A DNA stretch of 64,000 nucleotides from Oscillospiraceae bacterium. GTDB taxonomy: Bacteria > Bacillota > Clostridia > Oscillospirales > Oscillospiraceae. Shown here piece after piece: positions 18,031 to 26,682 of this stretch (the stretch's first letter is position 1; each line of letters starts with the position of its first letter). Location: the NCBI GenBank assembly GCA_022846095.1, contig AP025583.1, forward strand, positions 3,373,279 through 3,437,278. The letters run 5' to 3'. The notes under the pieces were generated by a model. The model saw only the letters and a list, made by a program, of their open reading frames with translations. It did not search any database and had not been told where the DNA came from. Made by a program: the position numbers and the translations under genes.

Positions 18031-18861
18031 CTACACCGCCACAGGTATTTTTTCGTCCAGGGTGTGGTACTGGTAGCCCTCCAGCCTGAAGCTGTCCCGG
18101 GTGAAGGCGTAGAAGTCCTCCACCGCCGGGTCCACCCACAGCGTGGGGGCCTCGAAGGGCTCCCGCTCCAGCAGCCGCTCCACCACGCTCACGTGCCGGT
18201 CGTAGATGTGGGCGTCGGCGATGACGTGCACCAGCTCCCCCGGCACCAGGCCGGACACCTGGGCGAGCATATGCACCAGCACGCTGTACTGCACCACGTT
18301 CCAGTTGTTGGCCGCCAGCATGTCCTGGCTGCGCTGGTTGAGGATGGCGTTGAGCACGTTACCGCTGACGTTGAAGGTCATGGACCAGGCGCAGGGGTAG
18401 AGGGCCATCTCGTGCAGGTCCCGGTGGTTGTAGAGGCTGGTGAGGATGCGGCGGGAGGCCGGGTTGTGCCTCAGGTCGTAGATCACCCGGTCCACCTGGT
18501 CGAACTCCCCCTCGGGGTATTGGTGCTTCACCCCCAGCTGGTAGCCGTAGGCCTTGCCGATGGAGCCGCTCTCGTCGGCCCACTGGTCCCAGATATGGCC
18601 GTTGAGCTGGTGGATGTTGTTGGACTTCTTCTGCCAGATCCACAGCAGCTCGTCCACGGCGGTCTTCCAGAAGGTGCGGCGCAGGGTGAGGATAGGGAAC
18701 TCCTCCTGGAGATCATAGCGGTTGACGATGCCGAATTTCTTCACCGTGTGGGCGGGCGAGCCGTCCTCCCAGCGGGGGCGGACGGCCTGGTCGGTGTCCC
18801 AGACCCCGTGGTCCAGGATGTCGCGGCAGTTCTGCAGAAAAATCTGGTCGGCGCGGCTCAT
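18031..18861 (-). CDS. thyA: Thymidylate synthase (Bacillus/phage phi3T-type ThyA)
   Basis: Makes dTMP from dUMP and methylene-tetrahydrofolate. 276 residues from the ATG at 18861. ELLWIWQKKSNNIHQL, HIWDQW and KAYGYQLG resemble the B. subtilis/phi3T ThyA branch. The nucleophile Cys is in ALYPCAWSM; the His next to it in E. coli is Ala here, and QRSQD replaces QRSCD, as expected in this divergent branch. DAHIY supplies the conserved His and Tyr. It heads the operon with folA and a NUDIX gene. Confidence 0.95.
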   Translation of the reverse strand: MSRADQIFLQNCRDILDHGVWDTDQAVRPRWEDGSPAHTVKKFGIVNRYDLQEEFPILTLRRTFWKTAVDELLWIWQKKSNNIHQLNGHIWDQWADESGSIGKAYGYQLGVKHQYPEGEFDQVDRVIYDLRHNPASRRILTSLYNHRDLHEMALYPCAWSMTFNVSGNVLNAILNQRSQDMLAANNWNVVQYSVLVHMLAQVSGLVPGELVHVIADAHIYDRHVSVVERLLEREPFEAPTLWVDPAVEDFYAFTRDSFRLEGYQYHTLDEKIPVAV

Positions 18862-18897
18862 AGTACTCCACCTCTCGCAGTTTGATACAATGGGTTT

Positions 18898-18963
18898 ATC
18901 ATACCACATCTTCCGTCCGCCCGCCAGATGCAATTGAAATCCCCCCGCCCAGTGTGGTATGAT
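18898..18963. promoter_or_regulatory. Divergent promoter region between thyA and a membrane protein gene
   Basis: Plus strand: TTGAAA (18934-18939), 18-base spacer, TATGAT (18958-18963) preceded by TGG. Minus strand: the same TGTGGTATGAT extended -10, with TATGAT at 18903-18898, pointing to thyA. The two -10 regions are near-identical inverted copies. Confidence 0.6.
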
Positions 18964-18995
18964 GGTAAAAACACACCGTTCGGAGGGGAACCGCG

Positions 18996-19487
18996 ATGAA
19001 GCGTGGCGTGGACGAGCGGCAGGGACGCCTGCTGCTGGGGGTTTTGCTGGTGCTGTGCCTGCTGGCGCAGATTGTCCAGCAGTGGGGCGAGGGGCTTACC
19101 GTGCTCCTGTACTGGGAGCTGATCCTCCCGCTGGTCCTCACTCTGCTGCCCACGCTGGTTGTTTTCTGGGCGGTGTGGCGGGGCTGCTGGCCCGCCCTGG
19201 TGGTCTTCGTCATCCGCACGGTCATCCAGCTGGGCGACGCGGTGAGCCTGTTCCAGTACCGCTGGTACGAGTTCATGCCCCCACGCGCCACCGCCCTGAC
19301 CCTGGTCACGCTCCTCCTGCGGCTGACGGTGGTCCTGTGCGTATTCCGGCAGCAGCAGGTCATCACGTACTGGCAGGCCCGGCAGTACCGGCGCAAACGC
19401 AGCGATCTGGTGCTGGAGATCGTGCTCTTCGCGCTTTCCCTGCTGGCGTACTTCGGCGGCGGCCTGCTGGCGGAGCTTCTTATGTAA
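18996..19487 (+). CDS. Hypothetical membrane protein
   Basis: 163 residues that I do not recognise. Four or five hydrophobic helices can be seen (about 12-32, 36-60, 64-85, 97-115 and 138-160). There is a short basic stretch ARQYRRKRS before the last helix. The start ATG follows CGGAGGGGAACCGCG. It is a single gene with its own promoter and a strong terminator that overlaps its stop codon, and it is convergent with the alkC operon. Confidence 0.75.
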   Translation: MKRGVDERQGRLLLGVLLVLCLLAQIVQQWGEGLTVLLYWELILPLVLTLLPTLVVFWAVWRGCWPALVVFVIRTVIQLGDAVSLFQYRWYEFMPPRATALTLVTLLLRLTVVLCVFRQQQVITYWQARQYRRKRSDLVLEIVLFALSLLAYFGGGLLAELLM

Positions 19488-19523
19488 AAACGTGGGTGCG
19501 CACATAGCGCACCCACGTTTTTT
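19486..19523. terminator. Bidirectional terminator
   Basis: AAAAACGTGGGTGCGC pairs with GCGCACCCACGTTTTTT, so it has a U-tract on both strands. It separates the membrane protein gene from the converging alkC gene. Confidence 0.9.
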
Positions 19524-19531
19524 CTCCGTCC

Positions 19532-20635
19532 TTATTCAGCGGGCAGCAGCTCAAACTCCAGCGTCCCCCGCTCGGCGCCGTTGACAATCAGGGTAATTGA
19601 GTGGGTGCCGGGGTAATGCCTCCTTGTGCTGGTCTCCGCGAAGGAGTGGGTTTTGGTGTAGGGCCGCCTCCCGCGCTCCCCGAACGTGAGCTCGGAGATC
19701 TGGAAGATCTTGCGGCTGCGCCCGCCGTTTGCCTTCACGTAGTCCACGCCGTATTCCAGCCGCACCCGGTCCGCCCCGCCCGCCTCGATGGCAAAGGAAA
19801 AGGCAAGCTCGCCCCCGATGGGAACCGACGCAGCCCCCAGCGCGAAGCCCTCGACCTTCACACAGCCGGGATCCGCGAACCCAAAGAGGTCCAGCACGTC
19901 CCTGTCGCCCTTTTTGAGCAGGCTCCTGCACCCGTGCTTGAGGATCCAATCCGTGCGCGCGTCCTTGCCGTACCAGGCCCTTGCGGTTTCCACCACCAGG
20001 CCGGGATGGGTTTTGGAAATATCGTTCAGGTTGTTGGCCACGCTCTTGCGCACATAGTGCGAAGGGTCGGCCTTCAGCCGCTCCAGAATATCGAGGACCG
20101 GCGACGGGTCCTTTTGGAAGCTGACCAGCGCCTGCCCCCACGGCAGACGGGGACGGCACCCCTCGCTGGCGAGCCGCCGGACATGCTCGCTGCCGTGCCC
20201 GGTCCAGGCGGCCATCTGGCGCATCATGCGCGCTTCCCGGCGGATGAGAAAGGGCCGCACGGCAAACTCAGCGGAGGAATACGGAGTATAGCGCTCCAGC
20301 GCGGCCATGGACAGATCCCAATGGCGCTCCTCCTGCCCGTAGACCTCCACAAAATCCGGGAAGCACATGAGCGTAAAGTCGTTAAATCCCGCGGGATAGC
20401 CCGCGACTACCCTATCGATGACGCCCAGCGCCCGCGCATAGTCGTCCGGCAGATACCGACCCAGATTGACGGTAACTTGCCGCATACGGGCTTTCAGCTC
20501 CAGCCCGGCCCACGTTTCGTCCATGACGCCGGCCACAAAATCATCGGCCTGAAACGGAGTGTGCACGGCTTTGATACGCCGGGCCAGCCCGCGAAGCATA
20601 TTTTCGTTGTACCTGTCTTTCAGCAGCTCCGGCAT
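19532..20635 (-). CDS. alkC: AlkC-like DNA alkylation repair glycosylase
   Basis: 367 residues. Residues 1-260 are helical HEAT-like repeats (RPFLIRREARMMRQMAAW, HYVRKSVANNLNDISKTHP) typical of the AlkC/AlkD family, which remove alkylated bases such as 3-methyladenine without flipping the base. Residues 265-367 are beta-rich and match the C-terminal Ig-like domain described for some AlkC enzymes, which helps grip DNA. The ATG at 20635 follows GAGGGGAAGCGT. It is the last gene of a unit with the S41 lipoprotein and mtaB. Confidence 0.85.
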   Translation of the reverse strand: MPELLKDRYNENMLRGLARRIKAVHTPFQADDFVAGVMDETWAGLELKARMRQVTVNLGRYLPDDYARALGVIDRVVAGYPAGFNDFTLMCFPDFVEVYGQEERHWDLSMAALERYTPYSSAEFAVRPFLIRREARMMRQMAAWTGHGSEHVRRLASEGCRPRLPWGQALVSFQKDPSPVLDILERLKADPSHYVRKSVANNLNDISKTHPGLVVETARAWYGKDARTDWILKHGCRSLLKKGDRDVLDLFGFADPGCVKVEGFALGAASVPIGGELAFSFAIEAGGADRVRLEYGVDYVKANGGRSRKIFQISELTFGERGRRPYTKTHSFAETSTRRHYPGTHSITLIVNGAERGTLEFELLPAE

Positions 20636-20685
20636 ACGCTTCCCCTCTTTAAACGGTTTTTGACCGGGGGCGTCCCCCGGGGATT

Positions 20686-22098
20686 TCAAATCAGGCCGTA
20701 GTAGCGGCACAGGCGCACCACCGCGTCCTCCGCGTCCACCGGGTTCACCCACAGGTCGGGCAGGAAGCCCACGCCTTCGGTGTTCCCCGTGCCCTCCCAA
20801 AAGTGGATGGAGGCGCCGAACCGCACCGGCAGCCCGGTGTTGGGCAGCGTCATGGGCATCACATTGCCGAACATCATGCTGCCCTGGGTGTTGCTCCCCA
20901 CAAAGACCACGTTCTCCGTCATCCGCAGCATAGCAACAAAATCCTCTGCCGCCGAACACGTGCCCTGATCCGTCAGGACAAACACCAGCGTGTCGGTTTC
21001 CCCCCGGATTCCATCCGTCTGATCTATTTCCCATGAACCCCGATAGTCCAGCATCTCATTCTTAATGGAATCCTGCACGGCGGCATAGAGCTCGCTGTGC
21101 TGCAATCCGTATAAAAACAGCGGGGAACATTTTGTCCCGCCCCAAATCTTGAGCTGCGGTATTTGCCGCGCAAAGCCCTCCATCCACTGGCCGGCGTAGG
21201 ACGAGTTCCCCCCGCCGTTGCCCCGTATGTCGACCAACAGCAGAGGCAGTCCCCGGTACTCGGCCCCGGCGGACGCAAAGGCCTCCAGCTCCCGCCCCGA
21301 GGCCGTCGTGGCCCCGCTCGTCATCGTCCTGGAGACGAGGGCGGGGATCCCCTCCACCTGTGTGCGCCGGTAGCCCATCCTGTCCCGCCCGGCGTAGCGC
21401 TCCGCCTCCACCCACGCCAGGTCGTACTCCCCCAGCTTATCTGGCAGCTCCTTTCCGCTCCGGGCCAGCGCCGCGAAGCAGTATGCAAGCCGGCCGTCCG
21501 GGCCGATGGTGGGCTTTACGTACGCCCCGTCCAGGCCGGAAGTATCCTGGAGGTACAGGTCCGGCACATAGAACATGGACACGCTCTCCTGCTCAATGAG
21601 CGGCTTGTTCCCGATTGCAAAATGCCCGTCCCGTATTACCGGCCTCAGCAGGTGAGTGAGCTGGCTGCGCAGATCGGCGGAGACGAATGTCTCGTGCCGA
21701 TCCAGATAGGCGTACAGCTCCTCCTGAATCGGCGTAAACACCTCGTCTCCCCCAAAATATTCGTAGCCGCCGTAGGCCGCCCGCAGCGCCCGGAAGAACA
21801 GATCCACATCCTCCCGCAGCGCCGCGCGGTTCAACTCAGCCGTCCCGCCGTTCTCCTGCGGCCCGAACAGCGCGGCCAGCTCCTCCTCCGTCAGGCCGTC
21901 CTCCACCGGGTACTCGGCCATGCTGCGCGCAAGCTCCGCCCGCTCGTCCGCCGTCCACGCCAAGTTCTGGGACCGGGCGCCGTTTACGCTTTGGCAGAAG
22001 GCGTCGAACTCCGCCCGGGCCCCCGTGGGCGCAGGCGCGGGGGCGCACCCCGCCAACAGCAGCAGGGCCAGCCCCGCCGCCAACAGGCCCCTTCTCAT
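20686..22098 (-). CDS. S41-family peptidase-like lipoprotein
   Basis: 470 residues. The N-terminus has a lipobox (LLLLAGC, lipid on Cys18), so it should be anchored on the outer face of the membrane. The S41 (tail-specific protease) core appears as LLLVDIRGNGGGNSS and the catalytic Ser in GTCSAAEDF (about residue 382). No PDZ domain is evident. The likely role is cleavage of extracellular or cell-wall proteins; substrate unknown. Its ATG overlaps the mtaB stop (ATGA). Confidence 0.85.
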   Translation of the reverse strand: MRRGLLAAGLALLLLAGCAPAPAPTGARAEFDAFCQSVNGARSQNLAWTADERAELARSMAEYPVEDGLTEEELAALFGPQENGGTAELNRAALREDVDLFFRALRAAYGGYEYFGGDEVFTPIQEELYAYLDRHETFVSADLRSQLTHLLRPVIRDGHFAIGNKPLIEQESVSMFYVPDLYLQDTSGLDGAYVKPTIGPDGRLAYCFAALARSGKELPDKLGEYDLAWVEAERYAGRDRMGYRRTQVEGIPALVSRTMTSGATTASGRELEAFASAGAEYRGLPLLLVDIRGNGGGNSSYAGQWMEGFARQIPQLKIWGGTKCSPLFLYGLQHSELYAAVQDSIKNEMLDYRGSWEIDQTDGIRGETDTLVFVLTDQGTCSAAEDFVAMLRMTENVVFVGSNTQGSMMFGNVMPMTLPNTGLPVRFGASIHFWEGTGNTEGVGFLPDLWVNPVDAEDAVVRLCRYYGLI

Positions 22099-23396
22099 GC
22101 CTCGATCACCCCCTCCCAGCCGTCCGCCCGGACGCCGGTGAGGCGCACGGTGCGGATTTGATTGTGCAGCCCCTCCCCGGGGGCGAATACCTGGGTGTAA
22201 TTGCCCGCGTGGCCCCGCCAGAGCCCGTCCTTCTCCTCCTCGAAGAGCACCGGCAGGGACTCCCCCACCCGGCCCTCCAGCCAGGCGCGGGTCATATCGG
22301 CGGCGAGCTCCGCCGCCCGGTGGGCCCGCGCCTCCTTTTCGGCCCTGGGCACCTGCCCCGGCAGCTTGGCCGCCGGGGTGCCGGAGCGCCGGGAGTAGGG
22401 GAAGATGTGCATGGAGGAGAACGCGCATTTCCGGATAAAGTCCAGCGTCCGCCCGAACTCCTCCTCCGTCTCGCCGGGGAAGCCCGTGATGAGGTCGGTG
22501 GTGATTCCGGGGCGGTCGAAGAATTCACGGAGTAATTTTACGCTCTCATTATACCGCGCGGTATCATATTTCCGGTTCATTCGCCTGAGCGTGGCGTCGC
22601 ACCCGCTCTGCAGGGAGAGGTGGAAGTGGGGGCACAGATTGGGCAGGGCGGCAGCCCGGCGGCAGAAGCCCTCGGTGATGGTGCGCGGCTCCAGGGAGCC
22701 CAGGCGCACCCGCAGGCCGGGCGCGGCGGCGCACACCCCCTCGATAAGGTCGATAAGCCCCGTGCCGTCCCTCAGATCCGCGCCCCAGGAGGAGATCTCG
22801 ATGCCGGTGAGCACGATCTCCAAAAAGCCCTCCTCCGCCAGCCGGGCCGCCTCCTCCGCCGCCGCTGCCAGGGGCAGGGAGCGCACGGGGCCCCGGGCGT
22901 AGGGGATGATGCAGTAGGAGCAGAAGTTGACGCAGCCGTCCTCCACCTTGAGCATGGCCCGGGTGCGGCCCTCCAGGCCCCCGGAGCGCAGGTGCTCGAA
23001 GTCACGGCGGCGCATCACGTCGTCCACCAGTACCTCCGCGCCGTCGTGGACGGCGTGCTCGCCGCACAGCCGTTCCACCTCGGCCAGAAAGGCCATGCGG
23101 TCCCCGGTGCCCGCGATCAAATCCACCCCCAGCGCCTCCACCTCCCCGGGCGCGGTCTGGGCGTAGCAGCCGCACACCGCCACCACGGCGGAGGGGTTCA
23201 GGCCCCGGGCCCGGCGGATGGCCTGGCGGGACTTTTTGTCGCTGACGGCGGTCACCGTGCAGGTGTTGATGATGTAGGCGTCGGCCTGGCCGTCGAAGGG
23301 CACCAGCGCGTGGCCCGCGGCGGTGAGCGCCGCCTCCAGGGCCTGTGTCTCGTACTGGTTGACCTTGCAGCCCAGGGTATAAATTGCAACCTTCAT
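22095..23396 (-). CDS. mtaB: tRNA t6A37 methylthiotransferase MtaB
   Basis: Radical SAM enzyme that adds a methylthio group to t6A at position 37 of tRNAs decoding ANN codons. 433 residues. The UPF0004 domain carries three cluster cysteines (LGCKVNQYE, INTCTV, CGCYAQ). The radical SAM motif is CVNFCSYC, and a TRAM-like domain closes the protein. KVNQYE and length point to MtaB rather than MiaB or RimO. It heads a minus-strand unit. Confidence 0.95.
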   Translation of the reverse strand: MKVAIYTLGCKVNQYETQALEAALTAAGHALVPFDGQADAYIINTCTVTAVSDKKSRQAIRRARGLNPSAVVAVCGCYAQTAPGEVEALGVDLIAGTGDRMAFLAEVERLCGEHAVHDGAEVLVDDVMRRRDFEHLRSGGLEGRTRAMLKVEDGCVNFCSYCIIPYARGPVRSLPLAAAAEEAARLAEEGFLEIVLTGIEISSWGADLRDGTGLIDLIEGVCAAAPGLRVRLGSLEPRTITEGFCRRAAALPNLCPHFHLSLQSGCDATLRRMNRKYDTARYNESVKLLREFFDRPGITTDLITGFPGETEEEFGRTLDFIRKCAFSSMHIFPYSRRSGTPAAKLPGQVPRAEKEARAHRAAELAADMTRAWLEGRVGESLPVLFEEEKDGLWRGHAGNYTQVFAPGEGLHNQIRTVRLTGVRADGWEGVIEA

Positions 23397-23417
23397 GGCA
23401 TTTCCTCTTGATTTCGC

Positions 23418-23445
23418 TTGATTTCCCGCGGCAAGGTGTTATAAT
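23418..23445 (+). promoter_or_regulatory. Promoter for the HPr-like gene
   Basis: TTGATT, 16-base spacer and a perfect TATAAT, about 80 bases before the ATG. Confidence 0.65.
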
Positions 23446-23528
23446 GTTTTAATCCTTCAGGCCCCGGGCAGTTCCATTATATCCGCCCAACCGCCGCTTG
23501 TACAGAATAAATCCGGGAGGTTTCCGCC

Positions 23529-23774
23529 ATGTATACCTTTTATGTCTCTCTGTCCTCCATCGGCGATGTGAAGCAGTTTGTGGCCGCCGCCAACAACTGC
23601 CCCTGCGAGGTGGACGTGCTCTCCGACCGCTACGTCATCAACGCCAAGTCCATCATGGGCCTGTTTTCCCTGGATCTGACCCACCCCGTGAAGGTCCAGA
23701 CCCACGGCACCGACGAGCAGGGCAAGTCCTTCCGCGCGAGCGTGGATCCCTTCGTCACCCAGGACGGGGAGTAA
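23529..23774 (+). CDS. HPr-like protein without the PTS histidine
   Basis: 81 residues with the HPr fold pattern. In true HPr the active-site loop contains the phosphorylated His15; here the matching stretch SLSSIGDVKQFV has none. The regulatory serine region is kept as NAKSIMGLFSLDL, with Ser41 equivalent to Ser46. This recalls Crh of Bacillus, which is phosphorylated only on serine and works in catabolite repression, although the similarity is limited. It is a single gene with its own promoter and terminator. Start ATG follows GGGAGGTTTCCGCC. Confidence 0.8.
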   Translation: MYTFYVSLSSIGDVKQFVAAANNCPCEVDVLSDRYVINAKSIMGLFSLDLTHPVKVQTHGTDEQGKSFRASVDPFVTQDGE

Positions 23775-23799
23775 GCCGCGTCCTACTCCTCTTAGTTTT

Positions 23800-23839
23800 A
23801 AAAAAGGAACGCCGCCCACATGGACGGCGTTCCTTTTTT
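23800..23839 (+). terminator. Terminator after the HPr-like gene
   Basis: AAAAAGGAACGCCG pairs with CGGCGTTCCTTTTTT; a strong U-tract follows. Confidence 0.9.
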
Positions 23840-23938
23840 AGCCTCTTAGCAAGCCACGTGCCAGCCGCTTTGGCATGTACCTTGCTGTAATTTATGGCAT
23901 CGACTCCACACAAAATTGTCATTATGGAGGTTCCAGCC

Positions 23939-24934
23939 ATGAGATGCAGCGAGCTTATCGAGACCGTAGACACCCACACCAGCGGCGAGCCCACCCGTAT
24001 TATCCTCAGCGGCATCCCCCGCCTGTACGGCGCGTCCGTGCGGGAGATGCGGGACTACTTCAAGGAGCACTACGACTACATCCGCACCCGCCTGACCTAC
24101 GAGCCCCGGGGCCACGCGGGTATGCTCTGCGCGGCGGTGGTGCCCCCCTGCCGCCCGGAGGCCGACTTCGGCATCTTCTATTTCGACGACGTGCAGTACC
24201 TGGACATGTGTGGCCACGCCACCATCGGGGTGGGCACCGCCCTGGCGGAGATCGGCCTGGTGCCCCCCGAGAAGCGGGAGCGCTACGTGCTGGAGACCCC
24301 GGCCGGCCTGGTGACCATCCGCAACCACTACGCCGACGGCGCAGTGGAGAGCACCTCCATCGAAAACGTCCACAGCTACGTCATCGACCCGGACATGGCC
24401 ATCACGGTGGACGGGGTGGCCGTCCACGTCCAGGTGGCGTACGGCGGCAACGTGTTCGCCATCCTGCCCGCCGACCCCTTCGGCCTGAAGCTGGTGCCTG
24501 AGTGCTGCGGGGAGATGAAGCGCCTGTCCCGCCTGGTACGCGCGGCCTGCGACGAGCGGCTGGCCGCCAACGGCCTGCCGGAGACCAAAATCACCCTGGT
24601 GCAGTGGTACCACGCCCCCCTGGGCACCGGCGCCGACACCCGCTGCGTCCACAGCTCGGGCCACGGCTCCCCCGACCGCTCCCCCGGCGGCACCGGCACC
24701 AGCGCCAAGCTGGCGGTGCTCCACCAGCAGGGCAGGCTGAAGGTGGGCGAGCCCTTCGCCCAGGAGAGCATCGTCAGCGGCAAATTCGTGGGCCGGATTC
24801 TGGAGGTGCTGGAGGAGGACGGGCACACCGTCATCGTGCCCGAAATCACCGGGCAGGCCCGGATTACCGGCTTCCACAAGTTCGTTTTTGACGCCCGCGA
24901 TCCGCTGGTGGAGGGCTTTTTCTTCGCGGAGTAG
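23939..24934 (+). CDS. Proline racemase family protein with a Gly for the second catalytic Cys
   Basis: 331 residues. Proline racemases and 4-hydroxyproline epimerases use two cysteines. The first is present as Cys91 in DMCGHATIG. The second, normally in DRSPCGTGTSA, is Gly250 here (DRSPGGTGTSA). In trans-3-hydroxyproline dehydratases that position is Thr, so the protein may be a lyase or have another reaction rather than racemisation. I choose the ATG at 23939, 8 bases after GGAGG, over the one 45 bases upstream. The next gene, 83 bp on, is a sigma-54 activator. Confidence 0.85.
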   Translation: MRCSELIETVDTHTSGEPTRIILSGIPRLYGASVREMRDYFKEHYDYIRTRLTYEPRGHAGMLCAAVVPPCRPEADFGIFYFDDVQYLDMCGHATIGVGTALAEIGLVPPEKRERYVLETPAGLVTIRNHYADGAVESTSIENVHSYVIDPDMAITVDGVAVHVQVAYGGNVFAILPADPFGLKLVPECCGEMKRLSRLVRAACDERLAANGLPETKITLVQWYHAPLGTGADTRCVHSSGHGSPDRSPGGTGTSAKLAVLHQQGRLKVGEPFAQESIVSGKFVGRILEVLEEDGHTVIVPEITGQARITGFHKFVFDARDPLVEGFFFAE

Positions 24935-25017
24935 AGCGCTGGAAATCACTGGCCTTCCCTTTCGGGCGGCAATTGTGTAAAATTAAGAATCATTGAACAA
25001 AACGCGGGGGTGAGCGC

Positions 25018-26412
25018 ATGGATTACAAGTCGGACGGCCTGAAATGGCTGAATGAGAACTTTAACTACATCGACTCGGTGACGGTGGTGGACAACACGGG
25101 GAAGATCATCGTCAAGCAGCGATTCAACCCCCGCTATAGCGACGAGGAGAACCTGGTCCACAATGAGTCCAGCCTTGGTAAAAATCTTCTGGAGGTCTTT
25201 CCCTCCCTGACCCCCGACGGCAGCACTCTGCTCCAGGTGCTGCACACGGGCAAAATCGTCTACATCGAAAATCAGGAGGCCTGGAACAGCCACGGCCGCA
25301 AGACGGTTTGCAATAACCTGAACTTCCCCATCATCTCCCGGGGCAAGATCGTGGGCGCGGTGGAGATCTCGCGGGACATTACCCATATCGAAAACCGCAT
25401 TCGGCCCGTTCAGGCCAGCCTGGCCCCGCCGCCCCAGCCCGCCGGGGCGGCCCGCTACCATCTGGACGACATTATCACCCAGAACCCCAATATGCTGCGG
25501 GTGAAGGAGACCATTGCCAAGGTGGCCAGCTCCGCCTCCTCCGTGCTGGTGTGCGGGGAGACGGGCACTGGCAAGGAGCTGGTGGTCTCCTCCCTGCACA
25601 ACGCGGGCTACCGCAGGCACAAGCCCTTCGTGGCGGTGAACTGCGCGGCCCTGCCTGAGTCCATTCTGGAGGGGCTCCTGTTCGGCTCCCGCAAGGGGGC
25701 CTTCACCGGGGCGGAGAACAAAAAGGGCCTCTTCGAGGAGGCCGACGGGGGCACCATCTACCTGGACGAGATCAACTCCATGCCAATAAACCTCCAGGCC
25801 AAGCTGCTGCGGGTGCTGCAGGAGAAGCAGGTCATGCCCCTGGGCTCCAGCAAGCCCCTGGCGGTGGACGTGCGGATTGTGGCCTCCTCCAACCGCCTGC
25901 CCGACGAGCTGCTCCAGTCCGGCGAGGTGCGCCCGGATCTGCTCTACCGGCTCAACACGGTGAACCTGAACATACCGCCCCTGCGCAGCCGCCCGGAGGA
26001 CATCCCCCTGCTGATCAGCTTCTTTGTGGAAAAGTACAGCCACACCTTTGGCCGCAGCGTGCCCCCGGTGAGCCGGGACGCGCTGCTCTTCCTCTCCAAC
26101 TGCTCCTGGAACGGCAACGTGCGGGAGCTGGAGCACGCGGTGGAGGCCGCCATGAACGTGATGGGCGAGGGGGAGGCCCTGACGCTGGAGCACCTGCCCG
26201 CCTACCTGACCATGCGGGAGCCCCCCATCGGCGGGGGGGAACAGGCGCCCACCCTCTCCCTGGCTCAGTCCATGGAGCTCTACGAGAAGAAGCTCATCAC
26301 CGAGGCGCTGCGCGCATGCGGCGGGAAGATCGTGGACGCGGCGGAGCGCCTAAAGGTGCCCCGCACCACCCTCCAGTACAAGCTGGACAAGTACGGTATC
26401 CGCCGAAAATGA
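25018..26412 (+). CDS. Sigma-54-dependent transcriptional activator (PAS, AAA+, Fis-type HTH)
   Basis: 464 residues. A PAS-like sensor covers about 10-125 (SVTVVDNTGKIIV, GAVEISRDITHIENR). The AAA+ domain covers about 150-385, with Walker A GETGTGKE (180-187), GAFTGA (227-232, the sigma-54 contact loop) and Walker B GGTIYLDEI (244-252). A Fis-type HTH closes the protein (KIVDAAERLKVPRTTLQYKL). The layout resembles RocR/RtcR-like activators of catabolic genes. The stop codon touches the first of three palindromes that are likely its binding sites, and a -24/-12 promoter for the next operon lies about 200 bases further. Confidence 0.95.
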   Translation: MDYKSDGLKWLNENFNYIDSVTVVDNTGKIIVKQRFNPRYSDEENLVHNESSLGKNLLEVFPSLTPDGSTLLQVLHTGKIVYIENQEAWNSHGRKTVCNNLNFPIISRGKIVGAVEISRDITHIENRIRPVQASLAPPPQPAGAARYHLDDIITQNPNMLRVKETIAKVASSASSVLVCGETGTGKELVVSSLHNAGYRRHKPFVAVNCAALPESILEGLLFGSRKGAFTGAENKKGLFEEADGGTIYLDEINSMPINLQAKLLRVLQEKQVMPLGSSKPLAVDVRIVASSNRLPDELLQSGEVRPDLLYRLNTVNLNIPPLRSRPEDIPLLISFFVEKYSHTFGRSVPPVSRDALLFLSNCSWNGNVRELEHAVEAAMNVMGEGEALTLEHLPAYLTMREPPIGGGEQAPTLSLAQSMELYEKKLITEALRACGGKIVDAAERLKVPRTTLQYKLDKYGIRRK

Positions 26413-26505
26413 CGGAAATCCGTTTTTTCAGACGGAAATCCGTGCATTTTTTATCTACTCTCCATTTTTCCCTCATAAGCGGGCGCAGGTGAGACGGATT
26501 TTCGT
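26412..26505 (+). promoter_or_regulatory. Three palindromic candidate activator-binding sites (UAS)
   Basis: ACGGAAATCCGT occurs at 26412-26423 and again at 26432-26443, exactly 20 bp (two helical turns) apart. Each is a perfect ACGGA-AA-TCCGT palindrome. A third, ACGGATTTTCGT (26494-26505), has one mismatch between arms and sits in the loop of a terminator. Position upstream of a sigma-54 promoter and next to the activator gene fits enhancer sites. Confidence 0.75.
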
Positions 26506-26525
26506 CAAACCTGCGCCCGCTTTTT
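26479..26525 (+). terminator. Terminator after the sigma-54 activator gene
   Basis: GCGGGCGCAGGT (26479-26490) pairs with ACCTGCGCCCGC (26509-26520) and TTTTT follows. The 18-base loop contains the third palindromic site. Confidence 0.85.
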
Positions 26526-26608
26526 CTTCAAAATGGAAGAAAGCACAAGATAATCGCCCACAAATCGGTCCAATCGATACAAAATAACGGTGTTCTCGCC
26601 TCATATGG

Positions 26609-26625
26609 TTGGCACTCCGCTTGCG
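26609..26625 (+). promoter_or_regulatory. Sigma-54 (-24/-12) promoter
   Basis: TTGGCACTCCGCTTGCG matches the consensus TTGGCACG-N4-TTGC closely, with GG (26611-26612) and GC (26623-26624) separated by the required 10 bases. It lies 58 bases before the NhaC-type gene, whose ATG follows AAAAAAGGAGGATCCTC. Confidence 0.88.
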
Positions 26626-26682
26626 TTAACAGGGACAGCCAAATCACTATGGAGGGAAAGAAATTAAAAAAGGAGGATCCTC

